From Bacteroidota bacterium (GTDB lineage: Bacteria; Bacteroidota; Rhodothermia; Rhodothermales; UBA10348), in the NCBI GenBank assembly GCA_022571255.1, contig JACZYD010000015.1:1-38644 (forward strand): DNA of 38,644 nucleotides. The letters are read 5' to 3'. Below are positions 1 through 9,906 of the stretch, piece by piece. Under the pieces are notes generated by a model. The model was given only the letters and a program-made list of their open reading frames with translations, was not told the origin of the DNA and did not search any database. Positions within the stretch are counted from its first letter, which is position 1; each line of letters opens with the position of its first letter. Both the position numbers and the translations under genes were made by a program.

Positions 1-1635
1 ATTGCGGATGAAGGCGAGCAGACGGCCAAGTTCACCGTGGAGGACAAGGAGTTCATTCTCCAGCTCGACACCTACAGGATCACCCGCGCTTCCGACCTGT
101 CCCAGCAGGAGAAAGACCGGCTCGTCCCACAAATCGTCCGGAAACGCTTGGCTGCGCCTCCAGTGAAGGAGGTACTCTCGCCCGACCGCCGCTGGTTTGC
201 AGGCATCAAGGATCACAATCTCTGGCTGCGCTCGACAAACGACGGGCGCAGCGTGCCGATTACCACTGATGGCATTGAAGACTACGAGTGGGAGGTAGAC
301 GGTGCCGAATGGTCGCCGGACAGCTTCAAGCTCGCGGTAAAAAAGGTGGACTACCGTAAGGTAGCCAAACTTGCCATTGTTCACTGGCTGAAACCTACGG
401 AGGAAGTGGAGTGGGTGCAGTCCGACGCAGGGCGCCCCGGCCCCATGTCCCAGCCCGAACTGTTTGTCGTTGATATCCTCTCGAAACGCCAAGTACGACT
501 CGACACCGGCAACAATCCGGACCAGCACTTTTACCTCTTCGGGTGGCGGCCCGACGGCTCTGAGCTGACTTTCCTCCGTAAGAGCCGTGACCACAAAAAG
601 TTAGACCTGATGGTCGCCAACCCTGTGACGGGTGCCACGCGCGTGATCCTCACAGAAACCCAAGAAACTTTCGTCATCGATTGGTCATTTCTTTGGTTCA
701 AGTGGCTCAGGCGTTTCACCTGGTTGGAGGATGGCCAAAGATTCCTGTGGCTGTCCGAAAGGGATGGTTGGAATCACCTCTACCTGTACGACCTGAACGG
801 GAACCTTATTCGTCGCTTGACGCAAGGAGACTTCCCGGTTGTACGCATTGAGGCGGTGGATGAAAAGAAAGGGTGGGTCTACTTCACCGCCCACGGCGAT
901 AGGCAGCGGCCCTTCGACAGGGCTGAGAGCAACCCCTACGACATCCACCTTTACCGGGTAAATCTGAATGGCAGGAGCTTTTCGCAGTTGACCGAAGCGC
1001 CTGGCCAGCACCACATCCGATTCGCACCGTTGAAAGAGTTCTTTCTGGACACGCACTCTAGTGTGGATCGACTGCCAATGGTGCAGTTGAGGCAAGCGGA
1101 TGGCACGCTGTTGCAAACACTGGCGAAAGCAAATGTTGACGCGCTCAAGACATTGAACTGGAGCCCGCCAGAGGAGTTTGTCGTCAAGGCCGCTGACGGC
1201 AAGACCGACCTCTACGGGGTGCTCTACAAACCGCACGATTTCAACCCCGAAGAGAAGTACCCGGTGATTGAAGTCATCTATGCTGGCCCACAATTGAGCG
1301 AGGTGCCGCACAGTTTCATCCATCCTGATGGGGTCACTTTTCATGCCGAGCACGGGCAGGCGTTGGCCCAGTTGGGCTTCATCGCCTTCGTAGTGGATGG
1401 CCGCGGAACCCCCGGACGGGGCAAAGAGTTTCAGGATGTGGCCTACGGCAACATCGGACGCCACGAGATTCCTGATCACGTGGCGGCGCTAAAGCAGTTG
1501 GCCGAGAAACGTTCCTATATGGACTTGAATCGGGTAGGCATATTCGGCTGGTCATTCGGCGGTTACTTTAGTACTACAGCGCCGCATAAGGTTTCAGAGC
1601 ATTGGGAACGGCGTTCTCGGGGTCGAAAACGCTGA
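1..1635 (+). pseudogene. Prolyl oligopeptidase/DPP-IV family (S9) peptidase, truncated at both ends: open at the window start and interrupted after the GWSFGG nucleophile motif
   Basis: Frame is open from base 1 (IADEGEQTAKFTVEDKEF...). Beta-propeller-like DPPIV N-domain, then ...RVGIFGWSFGGYFS followed by unrelated TTAPHKVSEHWERRSRGRKR*. The S9 catalytic Asp and His regions are missing. Confidence 0.75.
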
Positions 1636-1686
1636 TCTTGGTTTCCTGAATCGCCTCCACAAGGCCAAGCGGCGCTGTAGTATTAA
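1568..1686. repeat. Inverted-repeat-bounded short insert (possible MITE-like or dispersed palindromic element)
   Basis: TACTACAGCGCCGC at 1572-1585 and its exact reverse complement GCGGCGCTGTAGTA at 1669-1682, ~83 bp apart. The left arm coincides with loss of S9 homology. Confidence 0.6.
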
Positions 1687-2015
1687 GACGCTTGTACTTC
1701 AGGCAAGACCAGGTGATCGTCGGGCCAAGGACCGGCCGAAGAAACCTGCGCAACGGAGTGAAACCGAAAGGCCCCGCCCGCCGGAGGATCGCATGGGGTC
1801 ATGCTGATCTTCCGACAAGCGAGGCCTGTTGTTAGTACCTGTGCAGTAGGTTCAGAACCGGCGGGAACCCAATTCCTAACGCCGGTACAGAGTCTGTCTC
1901 CGCAAACCACTGAACCCGATCTTTCAGCGTCCAGGCGAACAGGATCGTTTGTCCTGCCGAGTTAGCTCTCAGGAAGCCTTCAATGCCGCCCTTCCTTCGT
2001 TGGCGAAAGTGGCAA

Positions 2016-2987
2016 CTATCCCTTGATCAGAGCGTCGAGGCGTTCCTTCAGCAGCGTGTCCAGGTTGGGCTTCGCCCCGACAAAAACCTCTGAAACCTTG
2101 CCATCTTTGCCTACCACGAACAACGTGGGGTAGGAGGTGGCTTTGAATAGCTTGCCGATCTTGTTGCCGTTGTCCTGGGCAATTTCCAAGTTGGTTTTAA
2201 GCTTGGTCTTGAAGATGTCCACGACCTCCTCCGCCGAGTACTCCTTTCGCATGGTCTGCGAGATGTTGACGAACCGGATGCCCTTGGCCTCGTACTCGGC
2301 GCGAATCTTCTCAACCGTCGGCACCTGCCGCTTGCAGAAGCCGCAGTTGGGAGCGACGAAGTTGAGCACCGTGGCCGGGTGCTTGGAGAAGTCCGCGTTG
2401 GAAACCTCCTTACCGTCGAGGGTATCGATGTTGAATGCCGGGGCCTGCTTGCCGACCAGGTCCATCGCGGGCCGCCTGTTCGATTTGCTGGCCGGGGCCT
2501 GTGCGTACTTCTTCGGAATCGCCTTGCCTGCAACCAGCGCGTCGAGCTGGGCGGTCAGGCGCGTTTCGAGATCAGCCATGTTGCCCCGATTAACGGCTTC
2601 GAGATTGCCGCTCTTGCCCAGAACGATCATGTGCGGGAACCCTCTGGCGTTGAACGCGCCGCCGATCTTGTTCTCGTGGTCAATGACTACCTCACCCTCG
2701 TAGCCCGTCTTCTTCAGCGTGGCGAGCACCTGCTCTTTCGTGAACGCCTTGCGCATCTTCTGGCTGACGTTAATGAAGCGGACATTCTTGTCCGCGAACT
2801 GCTTTCGAACCTTCTCCACCTTGGGAATCTGCTTCTTGCAATGGCCGCAGTTCGGGGCGAAGAAGTTCAAGACGGTGGCGGCGTATTTCTCCAGCTCCGC
2901 GTTGGCGACCTTCTTGCCGTCGATGGTCTGCGTGTCAAAGCTTGGCGCCTTCTTGCCGATGGCAACTTGTTGCGCCGGCTTCTTCAA
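2016..2987 (-). CDS. Tandem double thioredoxin-like (TlpA/redoxin) protein, N-terminus probably lost at a junction
   Basis: Two homologous halves, each with a redoxin core and CxxC (NCGHCKKQ and NCGFCKRQ). Only a TTG start is available, with no signal peptide, and the upstream sequence becomes Wzz coding in another frame. Confidence 0.75.
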   Translation of the reverse strand: MKKPAQQVAIGKKAPSFDTQTIDGKKVANAELEKYAATVLNFFAPNCGHCKKQIPKVEKVRKQFADKNVRFINVSQKMRKAFTKEQVLATLKKTGYEGEVVIDHENKIGGAFNARGFPHMIVLGKSGNLEAVNRGNMADLETRLTAQLDALVAGKAIPKKYAQAPASKSNRRPAMDLVGKQAPAFNIDTLDGKEVSNADFSKHPATVLNFVAPNCGFCKRQVPTVEKIRAEYEAKGIRFVNISQTMRKEYSAEEVVDIFKTKLKTNLEIAQDNGNKIGKLFKATSYPTLFVVGKDGKVSEVFVGAKPNLDTLLKERLDALIKG

Positions 2988-3189
2988 CCTCCCTGATAAC
3001 CGTCGAGTTCGATGTGTATTCTGAGGACGAGAAGATCGCGATCAGCATTCCGACGATTCCGAACCACATGACCGTCCGAACGATCGTTTTTTTCTGACGG
3101 GCCAGAATAACCAACAAGTCAAGGATAGAGATCTCGTCCTCCCTGACGCCGTTCCCCGCGCGCCCCTGATCTACTGACTGCTCCGTCAT
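2974..3189 (-). pseudogene. Wzz/chain-length-determinant N-terminal fragment (truncated)
   Basis: MTEQSVDQ...EISILDLLVILARQKKTIVRTVMWFGIVGMLIAIFSSSEYTSNSTVI resembles a Wzz N-terminus with one TM helix. Homology then stops and the reading frame runs out of frame into the redoxin gene. Confidence 0.6.
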
Positions 3190-5948
3190 TATATACTGGC
3201 GACGATAATGATCGCGGGAAGCAGCGTAATCAGGGTGCTTATCGAGTCCGATATAATTTGGCCCACATCGGTCCCTTCTCCCGGCACTTTGGGCGGTTTC
3301 AGTGTAACCAATATCACGCCACCGTCATCCACGCGCGGATTCGTCGGAAAAAGCCCTCGCCGCAACTTGATTGTTGCTCCGTCGGCCTGGGTTACAAATA
3401 TATCCGCCGATTCAGGCGCAAGCCCACCGGCACGATTGATGTAATCTTTTACCCGGCTGCCCGAATTGAAAATAATAAGCCCCGGATTGTTCACGTTTCC
3501 ACGCACCTCGACCGTGTTAGGTGCCTTGGGTATGAACAGTTGATCGCCCGGCAGGACCGCTATATCCCGCCCGTTTCCGGCAAGAATCAGATCAAAATCT
3601 GCGATCACCGGTTGAGTGCCGCGGATCAGGCGAGCCCCACCACTGTATCCGGTTGGTAATAATCCACCGGCGCGTTTCACAATCGACCTGAGTGTCTCGT
3701 TTTCGTATTCGATCGTGTAAAGTCCCGGGAAACGAACTTCTCCGCTTACCAGCACCGTTTCCTGGGGTCTCAGGTTCGGGTCGGTCCTCACATAGACACG
3801 ATCCTCCGGCTGCAGAAGAACACTTCGCGCAGAAAACAGTGCGCTCAACACGCCTTCAGACACCGCTTGGCCGCGATCGAATTCACCCCGGAGAAGAGGA
3901 ACGGAGATCGTTTCCGCAATCCGCTGTTCCCCATATACATTCCTCGATAAATCGGCGGACTGCAGGTATGCGGAAGTTGTAAATCCTCCTGCCTGAAGGA
4001 TCAAATCCTCCAATGTCAGATTTTCCCGATAAGGATATGTGCCAGGGTTTTGAACGGCTCCCGTGATAAAAACCGTATCGCCAGTAAGGCGCTCAACGTC
4101 GCGCGAATAAATGCGGATTTCGTCGCCGGGCTGAAGCACGTCGCGAGCCACGCCACGACCCGAAAGAGCGTGTCCCAGATTGAAGGGAATGACCCGGGTC
4201 GTAATTCCATCATCGTTGATGCGGAAGAGGTCGGCCCGCTCCATAAATACGGTCTTGATGTACAACGAGTCATACAGTCCCCCACCGGTGAACAGGAGGT
4301 CGCTTAGCCGCAAATTGTCCCGCCACGATATCGTTGTATCGCTGCGCACCTGACCCGATATGGTTACCTCTCCGATTTCCTGTACATCCCTCCTGAAATG
4401 AATGGTCAGGGAATCGTGGCGCATCAACGGAATATTCTGTGTCGGCTCGTCGGCCAGAACGCCTTTGAGATCCAGCGTGATCTGCTGATCCGTGAAATCA
4501 TCACGTACACGAACCAGTGACGCCGTTCCGACAAACGCTTCTTCCATAAGACCATCCGCCGAGAGTATCAGATCTCTCACCGTAATCATCGCGGCGGTGA
4601 GCTGGTACCGACCGGGCTGAAAAACAGCACCGGCAATGGTCACCGAGTTTTTGATTCGATCCGAAATACCGAAGATCGAAATGACATCCCCGTCCCTGAG
4701 ATCAACATCTTCAACCCCGTTCAAAGCATCGCTGAGACTCAAGTCCAGGATCTCGCGGGCGATCGATGGATCGCTCCGTTCTCCAATAGGCACGATTCGT
4801 TCGATCTGGTATCGCTTCGAATAAGCTGCAGCCGTATGCCCCCCCGCAAAGTCGAGCAACACACTGAAAGTCTCGCCATCGCGCATTTCGTAAATCGCCG
4901 GGCGCACGACTTGTCCGGTAATGGCAACCGTTATTCCACGTGGCCGGACAAAGATAAAATCATTATTGCGCAGCTGAATAGGATTCTCAGCAAAGCCTCG
5001 AAGCAAATAGTCGTAGAAATCAAGCGTCGAAACGGTCTTTCCATTACGGATGATGTCAATATTGCGCAGGCTTCCTCTGCGCAGGGGACCTCCGATGCTG
5101 TAGAGGACATTAAAAAGCGTCGAAGAACTGGCAACCGTATACCCCCCGGGCTGGCCGACTTCGCCCAGAACAAACACCTTGATGGGCCTTAGACGCGTAA
5201 CCGTCAGATCCATAAAAACTGTTTCAGGATCGGATACAAGGCCTGCATAACTCCTTGAAAGTGACCGTTTTACATCTTCGCGAAGCTCGGACAATCGGCG
5301 ACCGGCAACCGTGATCTGCCCGACGCGCTTGACAAAAATGCGTCCCTCAACATCCACAGGCAGCACTACCTGGAATTCCGCTGCGCCCCACACCGTCAAT
5401 CGCAGTTCATCACCGGGACCCACGAGATATCCGTCATCTGCAGGTCCGACGGGGTCGGGCTGAAAAGCATCAGGTACATTCTGAAACAGGTCGTAGCCGA
5501 AAAATGGAAGTTCTTCGTCGCGCACCGCATCGGGAAACGAACTGAGTTGTGCGGCGTCGATACTGTCTCGGCGTGCACGGGCCGATTCAGACTGACCACT
5601 CCGTAACGAGAGGCGGGGAGGCTGTACAAGCAAGGAATCGTCAGGGATGGAAAGATCTTCGATCATAACAGGGGTTTGCGGCTCTATGGCTCGGAGCATT
5701 CGCTGTATGACCGTTTCGGAGACTCCCAACTCGCGAGCACGCTGAGAGGCCTGGACCGGGTCATCCAGATCGATCCCGAGCTGTGCTGCCAGCTCCCTGG
5801 CTTCTGATTCTGTCAGATTGTTGCGCGCAAGCTCTCTCTGGATTTCTTCAGAAAGAACCTGAGCGTTAGCCGACAGGGGTGCCAAAGCAATTGGAGCCAC
5901 CATCAGGAAAACTGATATCAGAAACGTGTAGACGACGCCTTTCTTCAT
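3189..5948 (-). CDS. Multi-SLBB-domain polysaccharide biosynthesis/export protein (Wza-like outer membrane protein)
   Basis: Signal peptide; GPGDELRLTVWG (Poly_export domain); repeated SLBB motifs (V..GEV..PG.Y......TL..ll..AGG). Confidence 0.9.
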   Translation of the reverse strand: MKKGVVYTFLISVFLMVAPIALAPLSANAQVLSEEIQRELARNNLTESEARELAAQLGIDLDDPVQASQRARELGVSETVIQRMLRAIEPQTPVMIEDLSIPDDSLLVQPPRLSLRSGQSESARARRDSIDAAQLSSFPDAVRDEELPFFGYDLFQNVPDAFQPDPVGPADDGYLVGPGDELRLTVWGAAEFQVVLPVDVEGRIFVKRVGQITVAGRRLSELREDVKRSLSRSYAGLVSDPETVFMDLTVTRLRPIKVFVLGEVGQPGGYTVASSSTLFNVLYSIGGPLRRGSLRNIDIIRNGKTVSTLDFYDYLLRGFAENPIQLRNNDFIFVRPRGITVAITGQVVRPAIYEMRDGETFSVLLDFAGGHTAAAYSKRYQIERIVPIGERSDPSIAREILDLSLSDALNGVEDVDLRDGDVISIFGISDRIKNSVTIAGAVFQPGRYQLTAAMITVRDLILSADGLMEEAFVGTASLVRVRDDFTDQQITLDLKGVLADEPTQNIPLMRHDSLTIHFRRDVQEIGEVTISGQVRSDTTISWRDNLRLSDLLFTGGGLYDSLYIKTVFMERADLFRINDDGITTRVIPFNLGHALSGRGVARDVLQPGDEIRIYSRDVERLTGDTVFITGAVQNPGTYPYRENLTLEDLILQAGGFTTSAYLQSADLSRNVYGEQRIAETISVPLLRGEFDRGQAVSEGVLSALFSARSVLLQPEDRVYVRTDPNLRPQETVLVSGEVRFPGLYTIEYENETLRSIVKRAGGLLPTGYSGGARLIRGTQPVIADFDLILAGNGRDIAVLPGDQLFIPKAPNTVEVRGNVNNPGLIIFNSGSRVKDYINRAGGLAPESADIFVTQADGATIKLRRGLFPTNPRVDDGGVILVTLKPPKVPGEGTDVGQIISDSISTLITLLPAIIIVASI

Positions 5949-6081
5949 AAGCAGAGTAATCCCAGAGCGTTTAAACCGTGCGGTACCGATTCATCGAATC
6001 CGGCGGCACCAGGGGTAGGTCTCGTCGGAATCCGAAGAACATCGCGGAAGTTAGCGCTGCATCACGTCTGAATCAAAAACG

Positions 6082-6231
6082 GCCGGATACAAAGTGACGG
6101 AATCCGAAGCAGCCGGATACGAATTGGCGGAATCGAAAGTGGCGGAATCGAAAGCAGCCGAATCCGAAGTGGCGGAATCGAAAGCAGCCGAATCCGAAGT
6201 GGCGGAATCGAAAACGCCTCAATTCGAAGGG
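6082..6231. repeat. 15-bp degenerate minisatellite, ~10 units
   Basis: Contiguous units such as GCGGAATCGAAAGTG / GCGGAATCGAAAGCA / GCCGAATCCGAAGTG. The last unit covers the cysNC stop codon. Confidence 0.9.
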
Positions 6232-8111
6232 AAAAGCATTTTTATAACCTGCTCCGCCAGCTCCTCGGGATCTTTTTCAGCGCCGTGCAGCACGATCTCA
6301 GCATTCTCCGGCGCTTCGTAGGCCGAATCAATCCCTGTGAAGTTCTTCAAGGCGCCAGAACGGGCCTTTTTGTAGAGTCCCTTGGGATCTCTCTGTTCAC
6401 AGATTTCAAGCGGCGTGTCGACGTACACCTCGATAAATTCACCATCGTCGAGCATTTCCCGGGCCACGCGCCTTTCGCTGCGAAAGGGAGAAATAAAGGA
6501 CACCAGCACGATCATTCCCGCGTCGACAAACAACTTTGCCGTTTCGCCGACACGCCTGATGTTTTCAACCCGGTCTGCGTTTGTAAATCCCAGGTCTTTG
6601 TTGAGTCCGTGCCTGATATTGTCCCCGTCCAGCGTGTAGGTGTGTTTCCCCATACTGTGAAGACGTTTTTCAACATGGTTGGCAATGGTAGACTTTCCAG
6701 AGCCCGATAACCCGGTGAACCAGACCACGCGTGGTTTCTGGTTGAGCATTTTCGCCCGCACTTTTTTGTCGATATCAAGCGGCTGCCTGTGAATATTTGT
6801 CGCCCGCCGCAACGCGAAATCAATCATTCCGGCAGCGACGGTGGCGTTCGTGTACCGATCGATCAGGATGAAACTACCCGTCGATCGATTTTCATTGAAC
6901 GGATCAAACGTCATTTCTTTGTCTACGGAAATATTGCAGACTCCGATCTCATTCAGTTCAAGTGTCTTGCCTACCTGCTGCTCGAGTGTATTGACATTTA
7001 TTTTATACTTGAGATCACTCACCATCGCCGGAGCGGTGTTTGCGCCCATTTTTATGAGATAACTTCTTCCCGGAAGCAGCGCGTCCTCATGCATCCACAC
7101 GAGGTGCGCCTCAAACTGGGCCGCATGAGCAGGGCGGGCATCCGGCGCGCAGAGCATATCCCCCCGACTGATGTCGATCTCGTCTTCGAGAGTCAGAGTG
7201 ACCGCCTGACCGGCAAAAGCGTACTTCAGGTCGCCGTCAAAGGTAACGATTCTGCTCACGCGGCTGGTTTTTCCGGACGAAGGTACGACGACCTCATCTC
7301 CGGGCCGCACGCTGCCTGAAGCAATGGTGCCGGAAAATCCGCGAAAATCCAGATTCGGTCGGTTTACCCACTGAACCGGCATTCTGAAAGGTTGATCGAC
7401 CGAAATGTTGTCGATTTCGACGGTCTCAAGAAAATCAATCAGCGTCTTTCCACGGTACCACGGCGTGTTATTGCTCTGCTCAATAATATTATCTCCTTTC
7501 AGAGCAGAAACCGGGATTGCCGCGATTTCTTTGAATCCGAGCCCCGAGACAAAATCTTCGTATTCCTCCTTTATTGCATCAAAGGTGTCCTCTGAATATC
7601 CGACGAGGTCCATTTTGTTGATGGCCAGTACAATGTTTTGAATCCCGACGAGGGAAACCAGAAAACTGTGCCGTTTGGTCTGCGTCAAGACGCCCTTGCG
7701 CGCATCGATAAGAATCACTGCAACGTTCGCCGTCGACGCTCCGGTGATCATATTACGAGTGTACTGCTCGTGTCCGGGCGTATCGGCAACGATAAATTTT
7801 CGTTTGTCTGTGGTAAAGAACCGGTAGGCTACGTCGATGGTAATTCCCTGTTCTCGCTCTGCCTGAAGCCCGTCGAGAAGAAGAGCATAATCAATTTCAT
7901 CGCCCTGGGTACCTAAGCGTTTGCTGTCCGCTCGCAGCTCGGTAAGTTGATCTTCAAAAATCAATTTTGAGTCCCACAGAAGGCGTCCGATCAAGGTACT
8001 TTTGCCGTCGTCGACGCTTCCGCACGTAATAAAACGAAGTAATCCTTTCTCTTCCTGAGTTTTCAGGTAAGCGAGAATATCGTCTGTTATCAGATCTTCG
8101 GGATCAATCAT
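6219..8111 (-). CDS. cysNC: Bifunctional sulfate adenylyltransferase subunit 1 / adenylylsulfate kinase
   Basis: GTPase motifs [17 protein letters not shown] and NKMD, followed by a C-terminal APS kinase with GLSGSGKST and [16 protein letters not shown]. Start at [12 protein letters not shown], not the upstream in-frame Met. Confidence 0.95.
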   Translation of the reverse strand: MIDPEDLITDDILAYLKTQEEKGLLRFITCGSVDDGKSTLIGRLLWDSKLIFEDQLTELRADSKRLGTQGDEIDYALLLDGLQAEREQGITIDVAYRFFTTDKRKFIVADTPGHEQYTRNMITGASTANVAVILIDARKGVLTQTKRHSFLVSLVGIQNIVLAINKMDLVGYSEDTFDAIKEEYEDFVSGLGFKEIAAIPVSALKGDNIIEQSNNTPWYRGKTLIDFLETVEIDNISVDQPFRMPVQWVNRPNLDFRGFSGTIASGSVRPGDEVVVPSSGKTSRVSRIVTFDGDLKYAFAGQAVTLTLEDEIDISRGDMLCAPDARPAHAAQFEAHLVWMHEDALLPGRSYLIKMGANTAPAMVSDLKYKINVNTLEQQVGKTLELNEIGVCNISVDKEMTFDPFNENRSTGSFILIDRYTNATVAAGMIDFALRRATNIHRQPLDIDKKVRAKMLNQKPRVVWFTGLSGSGKSTIANHVEKRLHSMGKHTYTLDGDNIRHGLNKDLGFTNADRVENIRRVGETAKLFVDAGMIVLVSFISPFRSERRVAREMLDDGEFIEVYVDTPLEICEQRDPKGLYKKARSGALKNFTGIDSAYEAPENAEIVLHGAEKDPEELAEQVIKMLFPSN

Positions 8112-8113
8112 GC

Positions 8114-9028
8114 TTAGAAATAGCCCTCTTGTTTTTTCTTCTCCATCGATCCGGACTGATCGCGGTCGATCACTCTTCCATGGCGCTCCGACGTCTTGGT
8201 CAATAACATTTCCTGAACGATTTCCGGCAAGGACGCGGCCGTTGATTCGACCGCAGCCGTAAGCGGATAACAACCGAGTGTACGGAACCGGACCGATTTC
8301 ATTTCCGGATTTTCTCCCGGTTCGAGCGGCATCCGATCGTCATCCACCATGATGAGGAGACCGTCTCTCTCCACTACCGGTCGAAGCGCCGAAAAATAAA
8401 GGGGTACGATTTCGATGTCTTCCAAGTACAAATACTGCCAGATGTCGAGCTCCGTCCAGTTCGATAGAGGAAAAACCCGAATACTTTCTCCAGGAGTCAC
8501 TTTGGTATTATAGAGATTCCACAGCTCCGGTCGTTGGTTTTTCGGATCCCATCGATGATTGGACGTTCGAAAGGAAAATATTCGTTCTTTAGCGCGTGAT
8601 TTTTCTTCGTCACGCCGGGCACCTCCGAACGCCGCATCAAATCCATATTTATCCAGGGCCTGCTTGAGTCCCTCGGTTTTCATGACATCCGTATGCAGCG
8701 CGGATCCGTGAGTGAAAGGCCCGATCCCCTTTTCCAGACCCTCCGGATTGATATGCACGATCAGATCGAATCCATATTCGGCCGTTACCCGATCACGAAA
8801 TTCAATCATCTCCCTGAATTTCCATGTCGTGTCAATATGCATCAACGGAAACGGAGCTTTGGAGGGATAAAATGCTTTACGCGCCAGATGTAACATTACG
8901 GATGAATCTTTGCCGATCGAATAGAGCATGACCGGATTTTCGAATTCCGCCACCACCTCACGAATGATGTGAATACTCTCTGCTTCAAGCTGGCGAAGGT
9001 GAGTCATTTCGCTTTTTGTTCTCGCCAC
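8114..9028 (-). CDS. cysD: Sulfate adenylyltransferase subunit 2
   Basis: [64 protein letters not shown] and the other CysD signatures. Immediately upstream of cysNC. Confidence 0.97.
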   Translation of the reverse strand: MARTKSEMTHLRQLEAESIHIIREVVAEFENPVMLYSIGKDSSVMLHLARKAFYPSKAPFPLMHIDTTWKFREMIEFRDRVTAEYGFDLIVHINPEGLEKGIGPFTHGSALHTDVMKTEGLKQALDKYGFDAAFGGARRDEEKSRAKERIFSFRTSNHRWDPKNQRPELWNLYNTKVTPGESIRVFPLSNWTELDIWQYLYLEDIEIVPLYFSALRPVVERDGLLIMVDDDRMPLEPGENPEMKSVRFRTLGCYPLTAAVESTAASLPEIVQEMLLTKTSERHGRVIDRDQSGSMEKKKQEGYF

Positions 9029-9037
9029 GATTTAAAT

Positions 9038-9775
9038 CTATTTAGCTGTGATATAGTGGGTGATCAGGTATGATTCAACCTCGGCGACGGCCTCTTCGAC
9101 CGAACGCTCATCGACGTTTATCGTGATTTCAGGATCTTTAGATTCTTCATATTTTACATCAACTCCGGGGAAGTAGGAATATTCACCTCGTCTGGCTCGC
9201 TCATACCTTCCTTTCGAGTCACGCTTCGCGCAGGCTTCCGGCGTTGACCGCAGATGGACTTCAATAAAATTCGTGGCCAACTTTCGGGCAAACTTCCGAC
9301 TGGTTACGTACGGTGAAACAAACGAGGCAACAACAATCACACCGCTTTTTTCCAACATCGCACACAGGTGCCCGGCCCGACGCACATGCTGATCTACTTC
9401 ATTGGGAGAGAATCCGGTTTCGGGAAAAAGAGGTCGTACACCTCGACTATCGATTCTTTCAACTCGGAGTTCTTTTTCCTTGATCCGGTCAAATATCTGA
9501 TTAGCAATCTCCCTTTTCCCGGAAGATGGAAGCCCGGTGAACCACAATACAAACGATGGAATCACTTTTTTTCCAAAACGAACCTTTTGCCACAGACGCT
9601 CATGTACGAAATAGAGACCCATTTTAGCCAGTACTTCGAACGATCCTACCGTGATCGCGAGACCCAGTTCACCGGTAAAAAGGTAAACAAGCACGGCGGT
9701 TGTGAGTGTAGCGAGTGTGCGCCACGAAAGGGCTTTAAGCAGAGAGCGAGCCTTTGTTTCGTAGTTCACATTCAC
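9038..9775 (-). CDS. DUF2061 membrane domain fused to a divergent adenylylsulfate-kinase-like domain
   Basis: N-terminus ETKARSLLKALSWRTLATLTTAVLVYLFTGELGLAITVGSFEVLAKMGLYFVHERLW is DUF2061-like; C-terminus FVLWFTGLPSSGKREIANQIF...FVSPY...EACAKRDSKGRYERARRGE is CysC-like. Confidence 0.85.
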   Translation of the reverse strand: MNVNYETKARSLLKALSWRTLATLTTAVLVYLFTGELGLAITVGSFEVLAKMGLYFVHERLWQKVRFGKKVIPSFVLWFTGLPSSGKREIANQIFDRIKEKELRVERIDSRGVRPLFPETGFSPNEVDQHVRRAGHLCAMLEKSGVIVVASFVSPYVTSRKFARKLATNFIEVHLRSTPEACAKRDSKGRYERARRGEYSYFPGVDVKYEESKDPEITINVDERSVEEAVAEVESYLITHYITAK

Positions 9776-9906
9776 GTAGAGTCTGTTGAGGAAGACGCGA
9801 CATCTGACCCGGCGACTTGTGCTGTCTCCTGGATCGATCCATTTATTATCGTCTGAATTCTTATACGCCTAAATCAAGGATTTTTGCTGATCGGAAGGCT
9901 GAATAG

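Noticed and set aside
685-1479. 264-aa minus-strand ORF antisense to the S9 peptidase
   Set aside because: Shadow ORF: the plus strand encodes recognisable S9 sequence and the antisense protein has no domain-like features.
2111-2533. 140-aa Arg/Ser/Pro-rich minus-strand ORF
   Set aside because: Alternate frame of the redoxin gene with biased composition typical of GC-rich shadow ORFs.
2137-3024. Plus-strand ORFs 2137-2703, 2379-2996 and 2719-3024
   Set aside because: Antisense to the double-thioredoxin gene, which has clear CxxC redoxin motifs. No independent coding support.
6094-6321. 75-aa ORF MTESEAAGYELAESKVAESKAAES...
   Set aside because: It is a translation of the 15-bp minisatellite running antisense into the cysNC 3' end, with no RBS or independent support.
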